Positions 52,316 to 61,178 of a stretch of DNA of 64,000 nucleotides are shown here, piece after piece (within the stretch, counting starts at the first letter, position 1; every line of letters starts with the position of its first letter). Source of the stretch: Sphingomonas paucimobilis NBRC 13935 (GTDB lineage Bacteria > Pseudomonadota > Alphaproteobacteria > Sphingomonadales > Sphingomonadaceae). The stretch lies in assembly GCF_000739895.2 (NCBI RefSeq), contig NZ_BBJS01000061.1:21605-85604 (forward strand), written 5' to 3'. The position numbers and the translations under genes are program-made. The notes beneath the pieces were generated by a model that was not told where the DNA came from, made no database searches, and worked only from the letters and a program-made list of their open reading frames with translations.

Positions 52316-54754
52316 CTAGAGGCTGGAAGAGGAGAGACGATGCAGGCCGGATACCGGCGCGGCGACGGGTCGGCATTTCCCGTACGCATACGGACTTGGT
52401 GGCGTCATCGCGTCCTTCTCCTGCCGGGCCTGCGCCACTTGTTCTTTGTCAGCAACAGTAATACTATATAGACGGGCTAAGTTGTCAATACGCAACAATG
52501 GCCAAGTCGCCCACCGCATCACATCCGGTTTGGAAACGGCATGTCCCGCCTGCGCCGCCGCGCGTAGCGTCCAGTTGGGATCGCCCAGATGCGGCCGGCC
52601 CAGCGCAACAAGGTCGGCACGCCCCGCCGCGAGGATCGCATTGACGTGATCGGCCTCGTAGATGTTGCCGACCGCCACCGTCGGGCAATGCAGGTCGTTG
52701 CGGATCCGGTCGGAGAACGGCGTCTGGAACATCCGTCCATAGACGGGCCGCGCGTCCGGCACCGTCTCCCCCGCCGATACGTCGATCAGGTCCGCGCCGG
52801 CGGCCCGCAAGGCGGCCGAGATCGCCACCGCCTCGGTCGGCGTCACACCCGCTTCGCCCGCCCAGTCGGTGGCGGAAATGCGCACCGCCAGCGGCCGCGC
52901 CTCGCCCCAGGCGGCACGCACCGCGCCCACCACCTCCAGCGGGAAACGCAGCCGGTTCTCCAGCGTGCCGCCATAGTCATCCGCGCGCCGGTTCATCAGC
53001 GGTGTGATGAACGAAGACAGCAGGAAACCATGCCCCGCCTGCAATTCGATCATGTCGAATCCCGCCGCCGCCGCCCGCCGCGTCGCCGCGACGAAATCGT
53101 CGCGGACCCGGTCCATGTCGGCACGCGTCATCGCCGCCGGGCGCCGCATCCCCTTGCGATAGGGCCGATCGGAGGCGGCGATCAGCGGCCAGTCGCCGTC
53201 CGGCAGCGGCCGGTCCGGCTGTTCCGATCCCGGCAGCGTCGCTCCGCGCGGGCCCGCATGGCCCAGTTGGACGCACATCCGCGCGCCGCCCTGGCCATGG
53301 GCGAAATCGGTGATCCGCCGCCAGGCCGCCACCTGCGCATCGCTCCACAGGCCGGGGCAGGCGGGGGTCACCCGGCCGTCCGCCGATACCGCAGTCATCT
53401 CCGTCGCGACCAGCCCGGCGCCGCCCATGGCGCGAGCGCCGTAATGGACCAGATGGAAATCGCCCACCATCCCGTCCGGCCCGGCGGCATAGGTCAGTAC
53501 CGGCGATACCACCACGCGGTTGGGCAGCGTCAGGTCACGCAGCCGATAGGGCACGAACATCGGCGGACCGCCGCCCTCCGCCCCCGCCTGTGCGGCGAAC
53601 CACCGTTCGACGCCGTCGAGCCAGTCCGGATCGCGCAAGCGCAGATTCTCGTGACTGACCCGCTGCGACCGGGTCAGCAGTGAATAAGCGAACTGCTTGG
53701 GATCGAAGCCGATATAGCGATCGAGCGTCTCGAACCACTCGGTCGAATTGCGCGCCGAATTCTGGATCTTCAGCACTTCGACATGCCGCTCGGCCTGATA
53801 GTCCGCCAAGGCCGCCGCCATCCCGGTCCGATCCCGCGCCACATGCGGACGGCTCATCACCTCCGCCAGCTTGATCGCATCCTCCAGCGCCAGCTTGGTG
53901 CCCGACCCGATCGAGAAATGTGCTGTGTGCGCCGCGTCGCCCAACAGCACCACGTTGTTGAACGACCATTGCCGACACAGCACGCGCCGGAACCGGATCC
54001 ACGCCGCCGACCCGCGCAGATGGCCCGTATTGATCAGCAGCGGCGCGCCGTCGAGATGCCGTGCGAAGATCCGCTCGCACGCCGCGATTGCATCGGCCTG
54101 CTCCATCGTGTCGAAGCCCAGGCCCTGCCACGTCGTCTCCGAACATTCGACGATAAAGGTCGAACGCGTCTCGTCGAAGCGATAGGCATGGGCCCAGATC
54201 CACCCCGCCGGCGTCTCTTCGAACAGGAAGGTGAAGGCGTCGAACAGTCGCGATGTGCCCAGCCAGATAAAGCGGTTGGCGCGAGTCTCGATATCGACCG
54301 CCAGCCGGTCCGCATGGGCGGTGCGGACGCGGCTGTTGATCCCGTCGGCAGCGACGATCAGATCGTAATCGGCCCAGCGGTCAAGATCGCCGTCGAACTC
54401 GGTATCGAACGCCATCCGCACGCCCAGCGCCCGCGCCCGGTCCTGCAGGATGCCCAGCAGCCGCTTGCGACCAATCCCGATAAAGCCGTGGCCGCCCGAC
54501 CGCTCGACATGGTCGCCGACCACGACCTCGATCGCATCCCAATGCGCGAACTCCGCCTCGATCGTCGCGGCGCTCACCGGATCGTTGGCACGCAGATTGC
54601 CCAGCGTCTGGTCGGAAAAGACCACGCCCCAGCCGAACGTGTCACCGGCGCTGTTCCGTTCGACGACCAGCACGTCGTGCGACGGGTCGCGCAGCTTCAT
54701 CGAGATCGCGAAATACAGCCCCGCCGGTCCGGCACCCAGGCATACGATACGCAT
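52316..54754 (-). CDS. Bifunctional FAD monooxygenase / old-yellow-enzyme (salicylyl-CoA 5-hydroxylase-like)
   Basis: 812 residues. Residues 1 to about 390 are an aromatic hydroxylase: GAGPAG at 7-12, the DG motif AADGINSRVR and FAD-binding GDAAHTAHFSIGSGTKLALEDA. From about 400 an FMN-binding old-yellow-enzyme barrel follows (VPYRLRDLTLPNRVVVSP, QLGHAGPRG, LQAGHGFLLSSFITPLMNRRADDYGG). This fusion is characteristic of salicylyl-CoA 5-hydroxylase/oxidoreductase and of 2-aminobenzoyl-CoA monooxygenase/reductase; gentisate genes in the window favour the former. About 30 Ser/Pro-rich residues beyond the barrel look like an unusual tail. It lies 37 bp behind the TBDR gene. Confidence 0.85.
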   Translation of the reverse strand: MRIVCLGAGPAGLYFAISMKLRDPSHDVLVVERNSAGDTFGWGVVFSDQTLGNLRANDPVSAATIEAEFAHWDAIEVVVGDHVERSGGHGFIGIGRKRLLGILQDRARALGVRMAFDTEFDGDLDRWADYDLIVAADGINSRVRTAHADRLAVDIETRANRFIWLGTSRLFDAFTFLFEETPAGWIWAHAYRFDETRSTFIVECSETTWQGLGFDTMEQADAIAACERIFARHLDGAPLLINTGHLRGSAAWIRFRRVLCRQWSFNNVVLLGDAAHTAHFSIGSGTKLALEDAIKLAEVMSRPHVARDRTGMAAALADYQAERHVEVLKIQNSARNSTEWFETLDRYIGFDPKQFAYSLLTRSQRVSHENLRLRDPDWLDGVERWFAAQAGAEGGGPPMFVPYRLRDLTLPNRVVVSPVLTYAAGPDGMVGDFHLVHYGARAMGGAGLVATEMTAVSADGRVTPACPGLWSDAQVAAWRRITDFAHGQGGARMCVQLGHAGPRGATLPGSEQPDRPLPDGDWPLIAASDRPYRKGMRRPAAMTRADMDRVRDDFVAATRRAAAAGFDMIELQAGHGFLLSSFITPLMNRRADDYGGTLENRLRFPLEVVGAVRAAWGEARPLAVRISATDWAGEAGVTPTEAVAISAALRAAGADLIDVSAGETVPDARPVYGRMFQTPFSDRIRNDLHCPTVAVGNIYEADHVNAILAAGRADLVALGRPHLGDPNWTLRAAAQAGHAVSKPDVMRWATWPLLRIDNLARLYSITVADKEQVAQARQEKDAMTPPSPYAYGKCRPVAAPVSGLHRLSSSSL

Positions 54755-54791
54755 CGTCCTCTCCCTTTCGCTTGATTGCCGACCGCGCGGG

Positions 54792-57029
54792 TCAGAAGCT
54801 CTTTTCCAGCGTCATGCCGGCGGTGCGCGGCTGCGTGTAGTTCAGCCAGAAGCGGTTGAAATTGGTCTGATTGTTGTACCCGCCGCCGGTCACGCCACGG
54901 CTGTTGGTGACGTTCTGGACGAAGATGTTGGCGCGCCATCCCCGCCAGCGTGCGCCCAGATACAGGTCTCCCTGCGCATAGGCGGGATAGAACTGCCGCA
55001 GCGGCGCCTCCGCCGCGGTCGATACGAACTCGCCGCGCCGGTCGCCGATATAGCTGACCGACCCGCCCAGGATCGCGGTGGTGTCCTCGTCGATCGGCCA
55101 TTCCTGATTGGCGCCGAAGCGCCCCGACCAGCGGCTGGAATAGGGCAGCCGGTCGCCCCTCGCGCCGTACACGGCGACCAGCGCGGAAAAGCCCTCGCGC
55201 AGCACCGCGTCGGTATAGGCGCCCCACAGCGTCAGGGTCAGTCCGCGCGCCGGCCGCGCCTCGAACGACGCCTCCGCCCCCCGGCTGCGCGCGCGGCTGG
55301 CATTGGCGTTGTAGTTGTTGGTGCCCGCCGGCACGACCTGCGTCACCTGCAGGTCCTTCCAGTCGATATAATAGACCGACAGGTCGTACGACAGCGCGCG
55401 ATCCAGCACATTGCCCTTCGCGCCGATCTCGTAGTTCACCGTCTTGTCGGGCTTGTACTGGCAGGGGATCTCGACATCGTTGCACAGCGCGTTCGGCCCA
55501 CCCGGACGGTAGCCGGAGGCGACGCGACCATAGACCATGTGGTCGTGCGTGATGCGGAAACGCGGCGTTACCAGGTAGGTAAAGGCGCTGCCCCGTGACG
55601 ACGGGTTGCTTGCCACCCCTTCCGGCGGATCGAAGAAGGTGAACTGCTGATGTTGCAGCGTCTGCCGGTTCTCGCTGTACCGCCCACCGACCTGCACGTC
55701 GAACCGCTCGCTCAGCCGCACGGTCACGTCGGTGAACGCGGCATATTCGGTGAAGCGCAGCCGGTCGAGCGGCCAGACGATGGGGTAGCCGTAGATGGTG
55801 CCGTTCGCCGGATCGGTCGCGTCGGTGCGGATCGTATAGCGGGTATTCTCGCGCGTGTAGAAGGCGCCGACGATCCAGTCGATGCGCTCGCCGACCGGCA
55901 TCGCCAGCCGCAATTCCTGCGTGAATTTCCGGGTGCTGTAGAACTGGTTCAGCACCGTCGCCATCGGATTGATCCCGACCGGATAGATCGACGGCAGCGC
56001 GGCGGTGAGGGCGGAGGCGGAGAAATCGACCGTGTCGTTGTTCTTGTTGTACGAATAGGAGGTCAGCGACGTCAGCTGCGATGCGCCGAGCGCGACGTTG
56101 ACGATCGCGCTGTAGAGCTGATTGGTCGAGTTGCTGCGCCCGGTGTTGAACTGGTTGGTCTGTAGATAGCGCGAGCCCAGCCGCGTATCCACGTCGTTGG
56201 TGCCGAGGATGCGCCGGTCCTGGTACAGCGCGCCCAACTTGATCGAGACGCCGCTGGCTGGCCGCCACATTGCCGACAGGCGGCCGCCGGCCACCTCGCT
56301 GCGGTTCACCCCACGCCGGCCGGTGACGACATTGTCGATATAGCCGGGTTCGGTCCGCGTGAACGCGCTGGCGCGCACCGCCAGCGTGTCCGTCACCGGC
56401 AGGTTCACCGCGCCGCGAACATTATAGCCCGCCTCGCCCTCCGCCCCGCGGATCACGCTGACGCCAGCCGCCACCGCGCCGCTGACCCCCTCTGTCGAGG
56501 GATCGACCGTCACATATTTCACCAGCCCGCCGATGCTCGCGGCGCCGTACAGCGTGCCCTGCGGCCCGCGCAGCACCTCGATCCTCGCCAGTTCGCTGGG
56601 ATCGATGTCGGGCGCACTGCCGAACAGCCCGGCCAGTCCCACCGACGAGCCATAGGGAATGTCGTCGATCGTATAGCCGACCACCGGGTTACCGGTCGCC
56701 GGCCCGGTCGTGACGCCACGGATCGCCAGGTTCGACCGGCTGTTCTGGAATTGCAGGTTCAGGCCCGGAACGCTGGAGAAGAAATCCTGCGCGCGCACCT
56801 GGTTCTGGTTGACCAGCGTGCTGGACGTGATGGCGGTGACCGGCACGGGCACGTCCTGCAACCGCTCCTCGCGCTTCTGCGCGGTGACGATGATGTCGTC
56901 GCTCGCTGGTTCGGCGACATTGGCGGCGGTGCCGGCCGGCGGCTGTTCCTGCGCCGCGACGGCGCCCGGCGCGGATGCAAGCGCCAGTGCCAGTAAGCTG
57001 GCGGCGCCGCGCGGGTTCGATCGTTTCAT
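54792..57029 (-). CDS. TonB-dependent outer membrane receptor
   Basis: 745 residues from the ATG at 57029 with AGGGAGGG upstream. Signal peptide (MKRSNPRG to GAVAAQE), TonB box DDIIVTAQKREERLQDVPV, plug with SVPGLNLQF, IRGVTTGPATGNP, IEVLRGPQGTLYGAASIGG, and a barrel ending in LEKSF. The QKREERLQDVPV signature belongs to the large sphingomonad receptor group tied to catabolic clusters. As first gene of the operon with the hydroxylase fusion, aminotransferase, MFS and gabD genes, it probably imports their aromatic or amino substrate. Confidence 0.88.
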   Translation of the reverse strand: MKRSNPRGAASLLALALASAPGAVAAQEQPPAGTAANVAEPASDDIIVTAQKREERLQDVPVPVTAITSSTLVNQNQVRAQDFFSSVPGLNLQFQNSRSNLAIRGVTTGPATGNPVVGYTIDDIPYGSSVGLAGLFGSAPDIDPSELARIEVLRGPQGTLYGAASIGGLVKYVTVDPSTEGVSGAVAAGVSVIRGAEGEAGYNVRGAVNLPVTDTLAVRASAFTRTEPGYIDNVVTGRRGVNRSEVAGGRLSAMWRPASGVSIKLGALYQDRRILGTNDVDTRLGSRYLQTNQFNTGRSNSTNQLYSAIVNVALGASQLTSLTSYSYNKNNDTVDFSASALTAALPSIYPVGINPMATVLNQFYSTRKFTQELRLAMPVGERIDWIVGAFYTRENTRYTIRTDATDPANGTIYGYPIVWPLDRLRFTEYAAFTDVTVRLSERFDVQVGGRYSENRQTLQHQQFTFFDPPEGVASNPSSRGSAFTYLVTPRFRITHDHMVYGRVASGYRPGGPNALCNDVEIPCQYKPDKTVNYEIGAKGNVLDRALSYDLSVYYIDWKDLQVTQVVPAGTNNYNANASRARSRGAEASFEARPARGLTLTLWGAYTDAVLREGFSALVAVYGARGDRLPYSSRWSGRFGANQEWPIDEDTTAILGGSVSYIGDRRGEFVSTAAEAPLRQFYPAYAQGDLYLGARWRGWRANIFVQNVTNSRGVTGGGYNNQTNFNRFWLNYTQPRTAGMTLEKSF

Positions 57030-57524
57030 ATCCTGCCCTCCCTGTGATGTTGCCAGGCACGGATCGCGCGCGGTACCGGAATGGCCGCCGCGCCGGGCCA
57101 TAGGCGGTCCGGTTCGCGCACGTCTCCACCCCGCCCCCGGGGCCCGCCGCCATCGCTCTCCTTCGCGAAGCCGTGCTCCCCTGTCCCCGCCATCACCGCA
57201 TTTCGGGAAGGGAATGGCCGGGGGAAACAGTTCGCCGGCCAAGTCGCCCCTTCCGTAACGTGTTACGGTGACGTCGGGGGCTTTCCCCGGATCCGAATGA
57301 CAAGCATGATGATCCGGGACATGCGCGGACCTGATTGCGCGGCCGGTCGGCATCTTGGCAAAATCGGCCATGCCGGCGGACCGTACGGCACGGGCGCCCC
57401 GCACTGGCCCGCTATGCCAAGCGTGTGGCCGATCCTGCAATCACGCCTGCGCCCGCGCCGCGCATACCATCGCCCGATCTGCGTGCGGCCGGGACGGGCG
57501 CGACACGAATCGGAGGGGGAAACC
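57030..57524. other. Divergent intergenic region, TBDR / sugar-dehydrogenase-like gene
   Basis: A 495 bp stretch with no recognised gene; an open frame extends upstream of the 57525 start but lacks a ribosome site and family similarity. It must hold both divergent promoters. The only clear element is the inverted repeat at 57253-57268. Confidence 0.6.
57253..57268. promoter_or_regulatory. CCGTAAC-GT-GTTACGG inverted repeat
   Basis: A perfect 7 bp inverted repeat with a 2 bp spacer, about 225 bp upstream of the TBDR start and 257 bp before the sugar-dehydrogenase-like gene. It is the most symmetric example of the GTAAC/GTTAC motif that recurs in the left block. Confidence 0.5.
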
Positions 57525-58802
57525 ATGGCGATCGGCGGAACGACGGTGCGGGCAACGGCGCTGGGTCTTGCACTCGCCCTCGCCGGTCCGGTGGCGGGGC
57601 AGGAGCCGAAGGAGGTTGGCATCGCGCCGGTCAAGGTCGGCGCGGGCCCCTATGTCTGGGACAGTGCCGAGCAGCATGACATCCGCATCGACATTCTCGC
57701 GCGCGGACTGGCGCAGGGCTATGCGCTCGCCTTCCTGCCGGACGGCGACGCGCTGATCGTCGAGCGGGGCGCGCGGCTGCGACGGCTGCGCGGGGCGACC
57801 GGTGCCAACCCGACGCTGTTGCCCCGGCCGATCGCGGGCGCCCCGACCTATGCTGGCACAGCCCATATCGATCCGGAGGACGTGCTCGGCATCCAGGATG
57901 TTGCGCTCCACCCCGATTTCGCGACCAACCACCTGCTCTATTACACGTACAACCGCCCCGCCGGTTACGACCCCGTCGCCAAGAGGTTATTCGTCACCAC
58001 CGTGCTCGCGCGCGCGCGACTGAACGGCATGGCGCTGGAAGGCGCGGAGGACCTTGTGGTCGGAGAGACCGTGCACGGCGCCGGCGGCTCGCGCATCCTC
58101 TTCGGGCCGGGCGGCGCGCTCTATGTCTCGGTCGGCGCGCTCAGCACGGGCGACATCGCCTCGGCACAGCGCACCGACACCATCTATGGCAAGGTGCTGC
58201 GCCTGACGGCGGACGGCCGCGTGCCGCCCGACAACCCGTTCGTCGGCGTGAAGGGCTCTCGGCCGGAAATCTACACCTACGGCCATCGCGATCCGCTGGG
58301 GCTGGCGATCGATCCGCGCTCGGGCAGCATCGTCGCCTCCGAACACGGGCCGCAGGGGGGCGATGAGCTGAACATCCTGCTGGCTGGACGCAATTATGGC
58401 TGGCCGACCTCGACCTACGGCACCGACTATGCCGGATCGCCGCTGCCCGCCGTGCCGGTCGCGCCGGGGACACAGGGGCCGGCGATGATCTGGATGCCCG
58501 GCATCGCCCCCAACGGCATTGCCTTCTACACCGCCGACCGGATTCCGGCGTGGAAGAACACCCTGTTCATCGCCAGCGCGCGTCGCGGCGAGGTCAACGG
58601 CACCGGTGGGCTCGTCCGGGTGGTCTTCAACGGCGCGATGCAGGAAATCCGGCAGGAGACGCTGCTGGGGGATCTGCACCAGCGGTTCAAGGACGTGCGC
58701 CAGGGCCCGGACGGGCTGCTCTACGCGCTGACCGACGAACCCGACAGCGTCCTCCTCCGGATCAGTCCCGCTCCCGCCGGTCGGCCGGTCGGGGCGAAAT
58801 GA
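57525..58802 (+). CDS. Glucose/sorbosone dehydrogenase-like exported beta-propeller
   Basis: 425 residues from the ATG at 57525 with GGAGGGGGA upstream. A signal peptide (MAIGGTTV to PVAGQE) implies a periplasmic location. The PQQ-dependent soluble glucose dehydrogenase fold is visible: FLPDGDALIVERG, GIQDVALHPDF, HGAGGSRILFGPGGALYVSVG, YGHRDPLGLAIDP, EHGPQGGDELNIL and GRNYGWP. PQQ-binding has not been checked residue by residue. It is followed 49 bp later by a SnoaL-like gene. Electron transfer to the diheme cytochrome encoded downstream is an attractive inference. Confidence 0.8.
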   Translation: MAIGGTTVRATALGLALALAGPVAGQEPKEVGIAPVKVGAGPYVWDSAEQHDIRIDILARGLAQGYALAFLPDGDALIVERGARLRRLRGATGANPTLLPRPIAGAPTYAGTAHIDPEDVLGIQDVALHPDFATNHLLYYTYNRPAGYDPVAKRLFVTTVLARARLNGMALEGAEDLVVGETVHGAGGSRILFGPGGALYVSVGALSTGDIASAQRTDTIYGKVLRLTADGRVPPDNPFVGVKGSRPEIYTYGHRDPLGLAIDPRSGSIVASEHGPQGGDELNILLAGRNYGWPTSTYGTDYAGSPLPAVPVAPGTQGPAMIWMPGIAPNGIAFYTADRIPAWKNTLFIASARRGEVNGTGGLVRVVFNGAMQEIRQETLLGDLHQRFKDVRQGPDGLLYALTDEPDSVLLRISPAPAGRPVGAK

Positions 58803-58851
58803 TCGGCCTCGCCACCATCCCACCCTGTCCGCCCGTTAGGAGCATATCACC

Positions 58852-59406
58852 ATGATCGGATCGATCCTGAACATCTGGTGCGGCACGCCGTCCGCCCCGC
58901 CGACCACACTCGATCACCCGACGGGTCTGACCCGCGCCGGCCTGCTCCGCCTCGGTGCGGCGGGGCTGGTCGCGGCGGGCATCGGCCCGATCGCCGGCGA
59001 GGCGCTGGCCACCGGCCGCCGGCGGATCGCCCCGGTCCTCGAAATCGACCGGGTGTACGATGTCTGGCAGCAGCGGTTCAACGCGGCCGATCTAGCCGGC
59101 ATCGTCGACCTCTATGTCGCCGACGTCACCTATATCAATCCGGAGGGAAAGGCTCTGCCCGGCATCGCCGGGGTCCGCGCCGATTTCGCCGCCGCCTTCG
59201 CCGCGAAGCCGCAGATCGACATCCATGATCGCCGCCACCTTCTCTATGGCGACATCGCGCTGACCACCAATCACTGGACGCTGCGACTGACGCAGCCCGA
59301 CGGCTCGCCGCAACAGCTGACCGGCGGGGGTATCGAGGTGATGCGCCGCCAACGTGACGGCGGCTGGCGCTACATCATCGACGACGCCTCCCGCTCGGCC
59401 GTCTGA
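58852..59406 (+). CDS. SnoaL-like / nuclear transport factor 2 family protein with export signal
   Basis: 184 residues, ATG with TTAGGAGCATA upstream. An unusual N-terminal 25 residues precede a hydrophobic stretch (AGLLRLGAAGLVAAGIGPIAGEALA), so it is probably exported or membrane-attached. The NTF2-like cone domain follows (VYDVWQQRFNAADLAGIVDLYVADVTYINPEG, WRYIIDDAS). This fold binds many small ligands and includes isomerases and cyclases; the residues do not fix a function. Cotranscription with the sugar-dehydrogenase-like gene is likely. Confidence 0.7.
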   Translation: MIGSILNIWCGTPSAPPTTLDHPTGLTRAGLLRLGAAGLVAAGIGPIAGEALATGRRRIAPVLEIDRVYDVWQQRFNAADLAGIVDLYVADVTYINPEGKALPGIAGVRADFAAAFAAKPQIDIHDRRHLLYGDIALTTNHWTLRLTQPDGSPQQLTGGGIEVMRRQRDGGWRYIIDDASRSAV

Positions 59407-59423
59407 CCGACGCGGCACGCGGC

Positions 59424-59449
59424 GTAACCCGCCGGGAACCGTTCGTAAC
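59424..59449. promoter_or_regulatory. Two GTAAC boxes upstream of the cytochrome/PpiC/HupE genes
   Basis: GTAAC at 59424-59428 and 59445-59449, 21 bp apart (two helical turns), in the context GGCGTAACC and TTCGTAACT. They lie about 90-115 bp before the diheme cytochrome gene. They parallel the GTTAC pair before the cytochrome/HupE genes at the left end (1238-1253). Confidence 0.4.
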
Positions 59450-59538
59450 TATCGGCGCAGCCGCCGGGGTGCCAACCGTCCCTGATTGAAATGGGGAGGG
59501 ACACGCGATGAAGGGAACGATGCCGGGACAGTCCAACG

Positions 59539-60291
59539 ATGCATGATCGCGGCCGGCGGCGATGGCTGGTGGCGGCCTGTGTGATCGCGATCGCGGCGGC
59601 GATGGTCACCGTCATGGGACTGCGCCATCGCGCGGCGCAGGCGGCGGTACTGCGCGCCGATCCGGACCGGATCCTCGCCGATGCCGACCTGCGGGCTACC
59701 GCGATCGCCGCCGGCCGGCCGGTGTTCGAGCACCACTGCGCCGTCTGCCATGGCAGCGCCGGCCGCGCCGATCCGCAGCGCGGCATCCCCGACCTGACCG
59801 ATGACGAACATCTCTATGGCAGCGGCAAGGTATCGGAGATCGAGCAAATCGCCCGCTACGGCATCCGCGCGCACGACAAGCGCGGATGGACGCTCGCCTC
59901 GATGCCCGCCTATGCCAGCGCCGTTCCCTATGCCGCCGAGCCGCTGCCGCCCCAGACGCCGGCGCAGATCGAGGCGCTGACCCAGTATCTGCTGTCCTTC
60001 AGCGGTCGCGCCACCGATGCCGCCGCCGCCGCGCGCGGGCGGCGGCAGTTCGACACCGCCGGCTGTTGGGACTGCCATGGCCATAATGGCGAGGGCGACG
60101 ATGCGGTGGGCGCGCCGACGCTGACCGACGACGTCTGGCTCTATGGCGGCAGCCACAATGCGATCCATCGTTCGATCGCGCGCGGCCGCGCCGGTTACAG
60201 CCCCGCCTTCGCCAGGCGCCTGTCTGCGGCCGAGCTGCGCGACGTTGCCGTCTATGTCGCTTCTCTCGCCCCTGCCCGGACCACGCCATGA
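59539..60291 (+). CDS. Diheme cytochrome c
   Basis: 250 residues. A membrane anchor or uncleaved signal lies at about 10-26. Two heme c motifs are present, CAVCH (67-71) and CWDCH (176-180), each heading a separate cytochrome-c domain, as in CcoP-like or gluconate-dehydrogenase-type cytochromes. SMPAY near 121 looks like the methionine ligand region of the first domain. It may accept electrons from the PQQ-type dehydrogenase encoded upstream. The stop overlaps the PpiC start (ATGA). No good ribosome site precedes the ATG. Confidence 0.8.
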   Translation: MHDRGRRRWLVAACVIAIAAAMVTVMGLRHRAAQAAVLRADPDRILADADLRATAIAAGRPVFEHHCAVCHGSAGRADPQRGIPDLTDDEHLYGSGKVSEIEQIARYGIRAHDKRGWTLASMPAYASAVPYAAEPLPPQTPAQIEALTQYLLSFSGRATDAAAAARGRRQFDTAGCWDCHGHNGEGDDAVGAPTLTDDVWLYGGSHNAIHRSIARGRAGYSPAFARRLSAAELRDVAVYVASLAPARTTP

Positions 60292-61178
60292 CTCCAGCCG
60301 ATCCCGCCGCCCGCCCCTCGCTTTGGGACCCGGCCGCTGTCGTCCCGCGCCGCTCGCTGATCCTGTACGCGATCAGCGCGGTGCTGGGCCTGATAATCGC
60401 CGGCTATGGCCTGTTCACCGCACAGGGCACCCGCGTCGGCGGCATCGCGCCGGAGAATGCGGCGACCGTCAACGGCGCGCCCATCCTGCGCGCCGATCTG
60501 ATCCAGCAGGTCGGCTCGCTCTATTCCATCTCGTTCGCGCAGGCGTCGGCGGCGCAACGCCGCAAGGCGCTGGACGACATGATCCGCGAGGAACTGCACG
60601 TCCAGCGCGGGATCGAGGTCGGCCTGCCCGCCGACGATATCGATGTGCGCGCCGCGCTGGTCGGGGCGACCGATGCGCAGGTCGCGCAGGATACGCTGAC
60701 CGAACAGCCATCCGCCGCGGAACTGCGCGCCTGGTACGTCGCCCACCCCGACACCTATGCCGCGGAGGGGACGATGACGCTCCACGAATGGATCGTCCCC
60801 GGCGCCGCCGACGCGGCGCGCGCGGTCGCTGCACTGCGCGCCGGTACGCCCGCCGCGACGCTTGGCCTCAAGACATCGGGTAGGGTCGACGATGGCGAGG
60901 AATATTATTTCGCGGCGCGTATACACCTCGGCCCGGCCCTGTTCGCGATCGCCCGGCGGATGCGGGCGGGCGAAGTTTCGGAGCCCATCCACGCGGCGGA
61001 CGGTTTCCACATCCTCGCGATGGTCGCCAATGCTCCCCCCGTGCCGACCCCATTCGCCGTGGCCCGCGACCAAGTGCTGCGCGACGTTCAGGCCGACAAG
61101 ATCGCACGGCTCCAAGGCGCCAATGACCGCTTCCTCTACAAGCGGGCCGACATTAAGATCGCGCCGGACCTACGATGA
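60288..61178 (+). CDS. PpiC-type peptidyl-prolyl cis-trans isomerase, membrane-anchored
   Basis: 296 residues. One membrane helix at about 23-43 anchors a periplasmic protein. A SurA-N-like region follows (AATVNGAPILRADLIQQVG, RRKALDDMIREELHVQRGIEVGLP), then a parvulin-like domain (EGTMTLHEWIV, RMRAGEVSEPIHAADGFHILAMV). Parvulins fold outer membrane or exported proteins. It is coupled by overlapping stop/start codons to both the diheme cytochrome and the HupE/UreJ gene, so it may serve as a dedicated chaperone for that set. Confidence 0.82.
   Translation: MTPADPAARPSLWDPAAVVPRRSLILYAISAVLGLIIAGYGLFTAQGTRVGGIAPENAATVNGAPILRADLIQQVGSLYSISFAQASAAQRRKALDDMIREELHVQRGIEVGLPADDIDVRAALVGATDAQVAQDTLTEQPSAAELRAWYVAHPDTYAAEGTMTLHEWIVPGAADAARAVAALRAGTPAATLGLKTSGRVDDGEEYYFAARIHLGPALFAIARRMRAGEVSEPIHAADGFHILAMVANAPPVPTPFAVARDQVLRDVQADKIARLQGANDRFLYKRADIKIAPDLR

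Noticed and set aside
52316..54754. 2-aminobenzoyl-CoA monooxygenase/reductase as the identity of the fusion
   Set aside because: The architecture fits, but no anthranilate-CoA ligase was recognised beside it and gentisate genes are present; kept only as an alternative.
57081..57524. In-frame N-terminal extension of the sugar-dehydrogenase-like protein
   Set aside because: The ATG at 57525 has a strong ribosome site and begins a signal peptide; the extension does not resemble protein.
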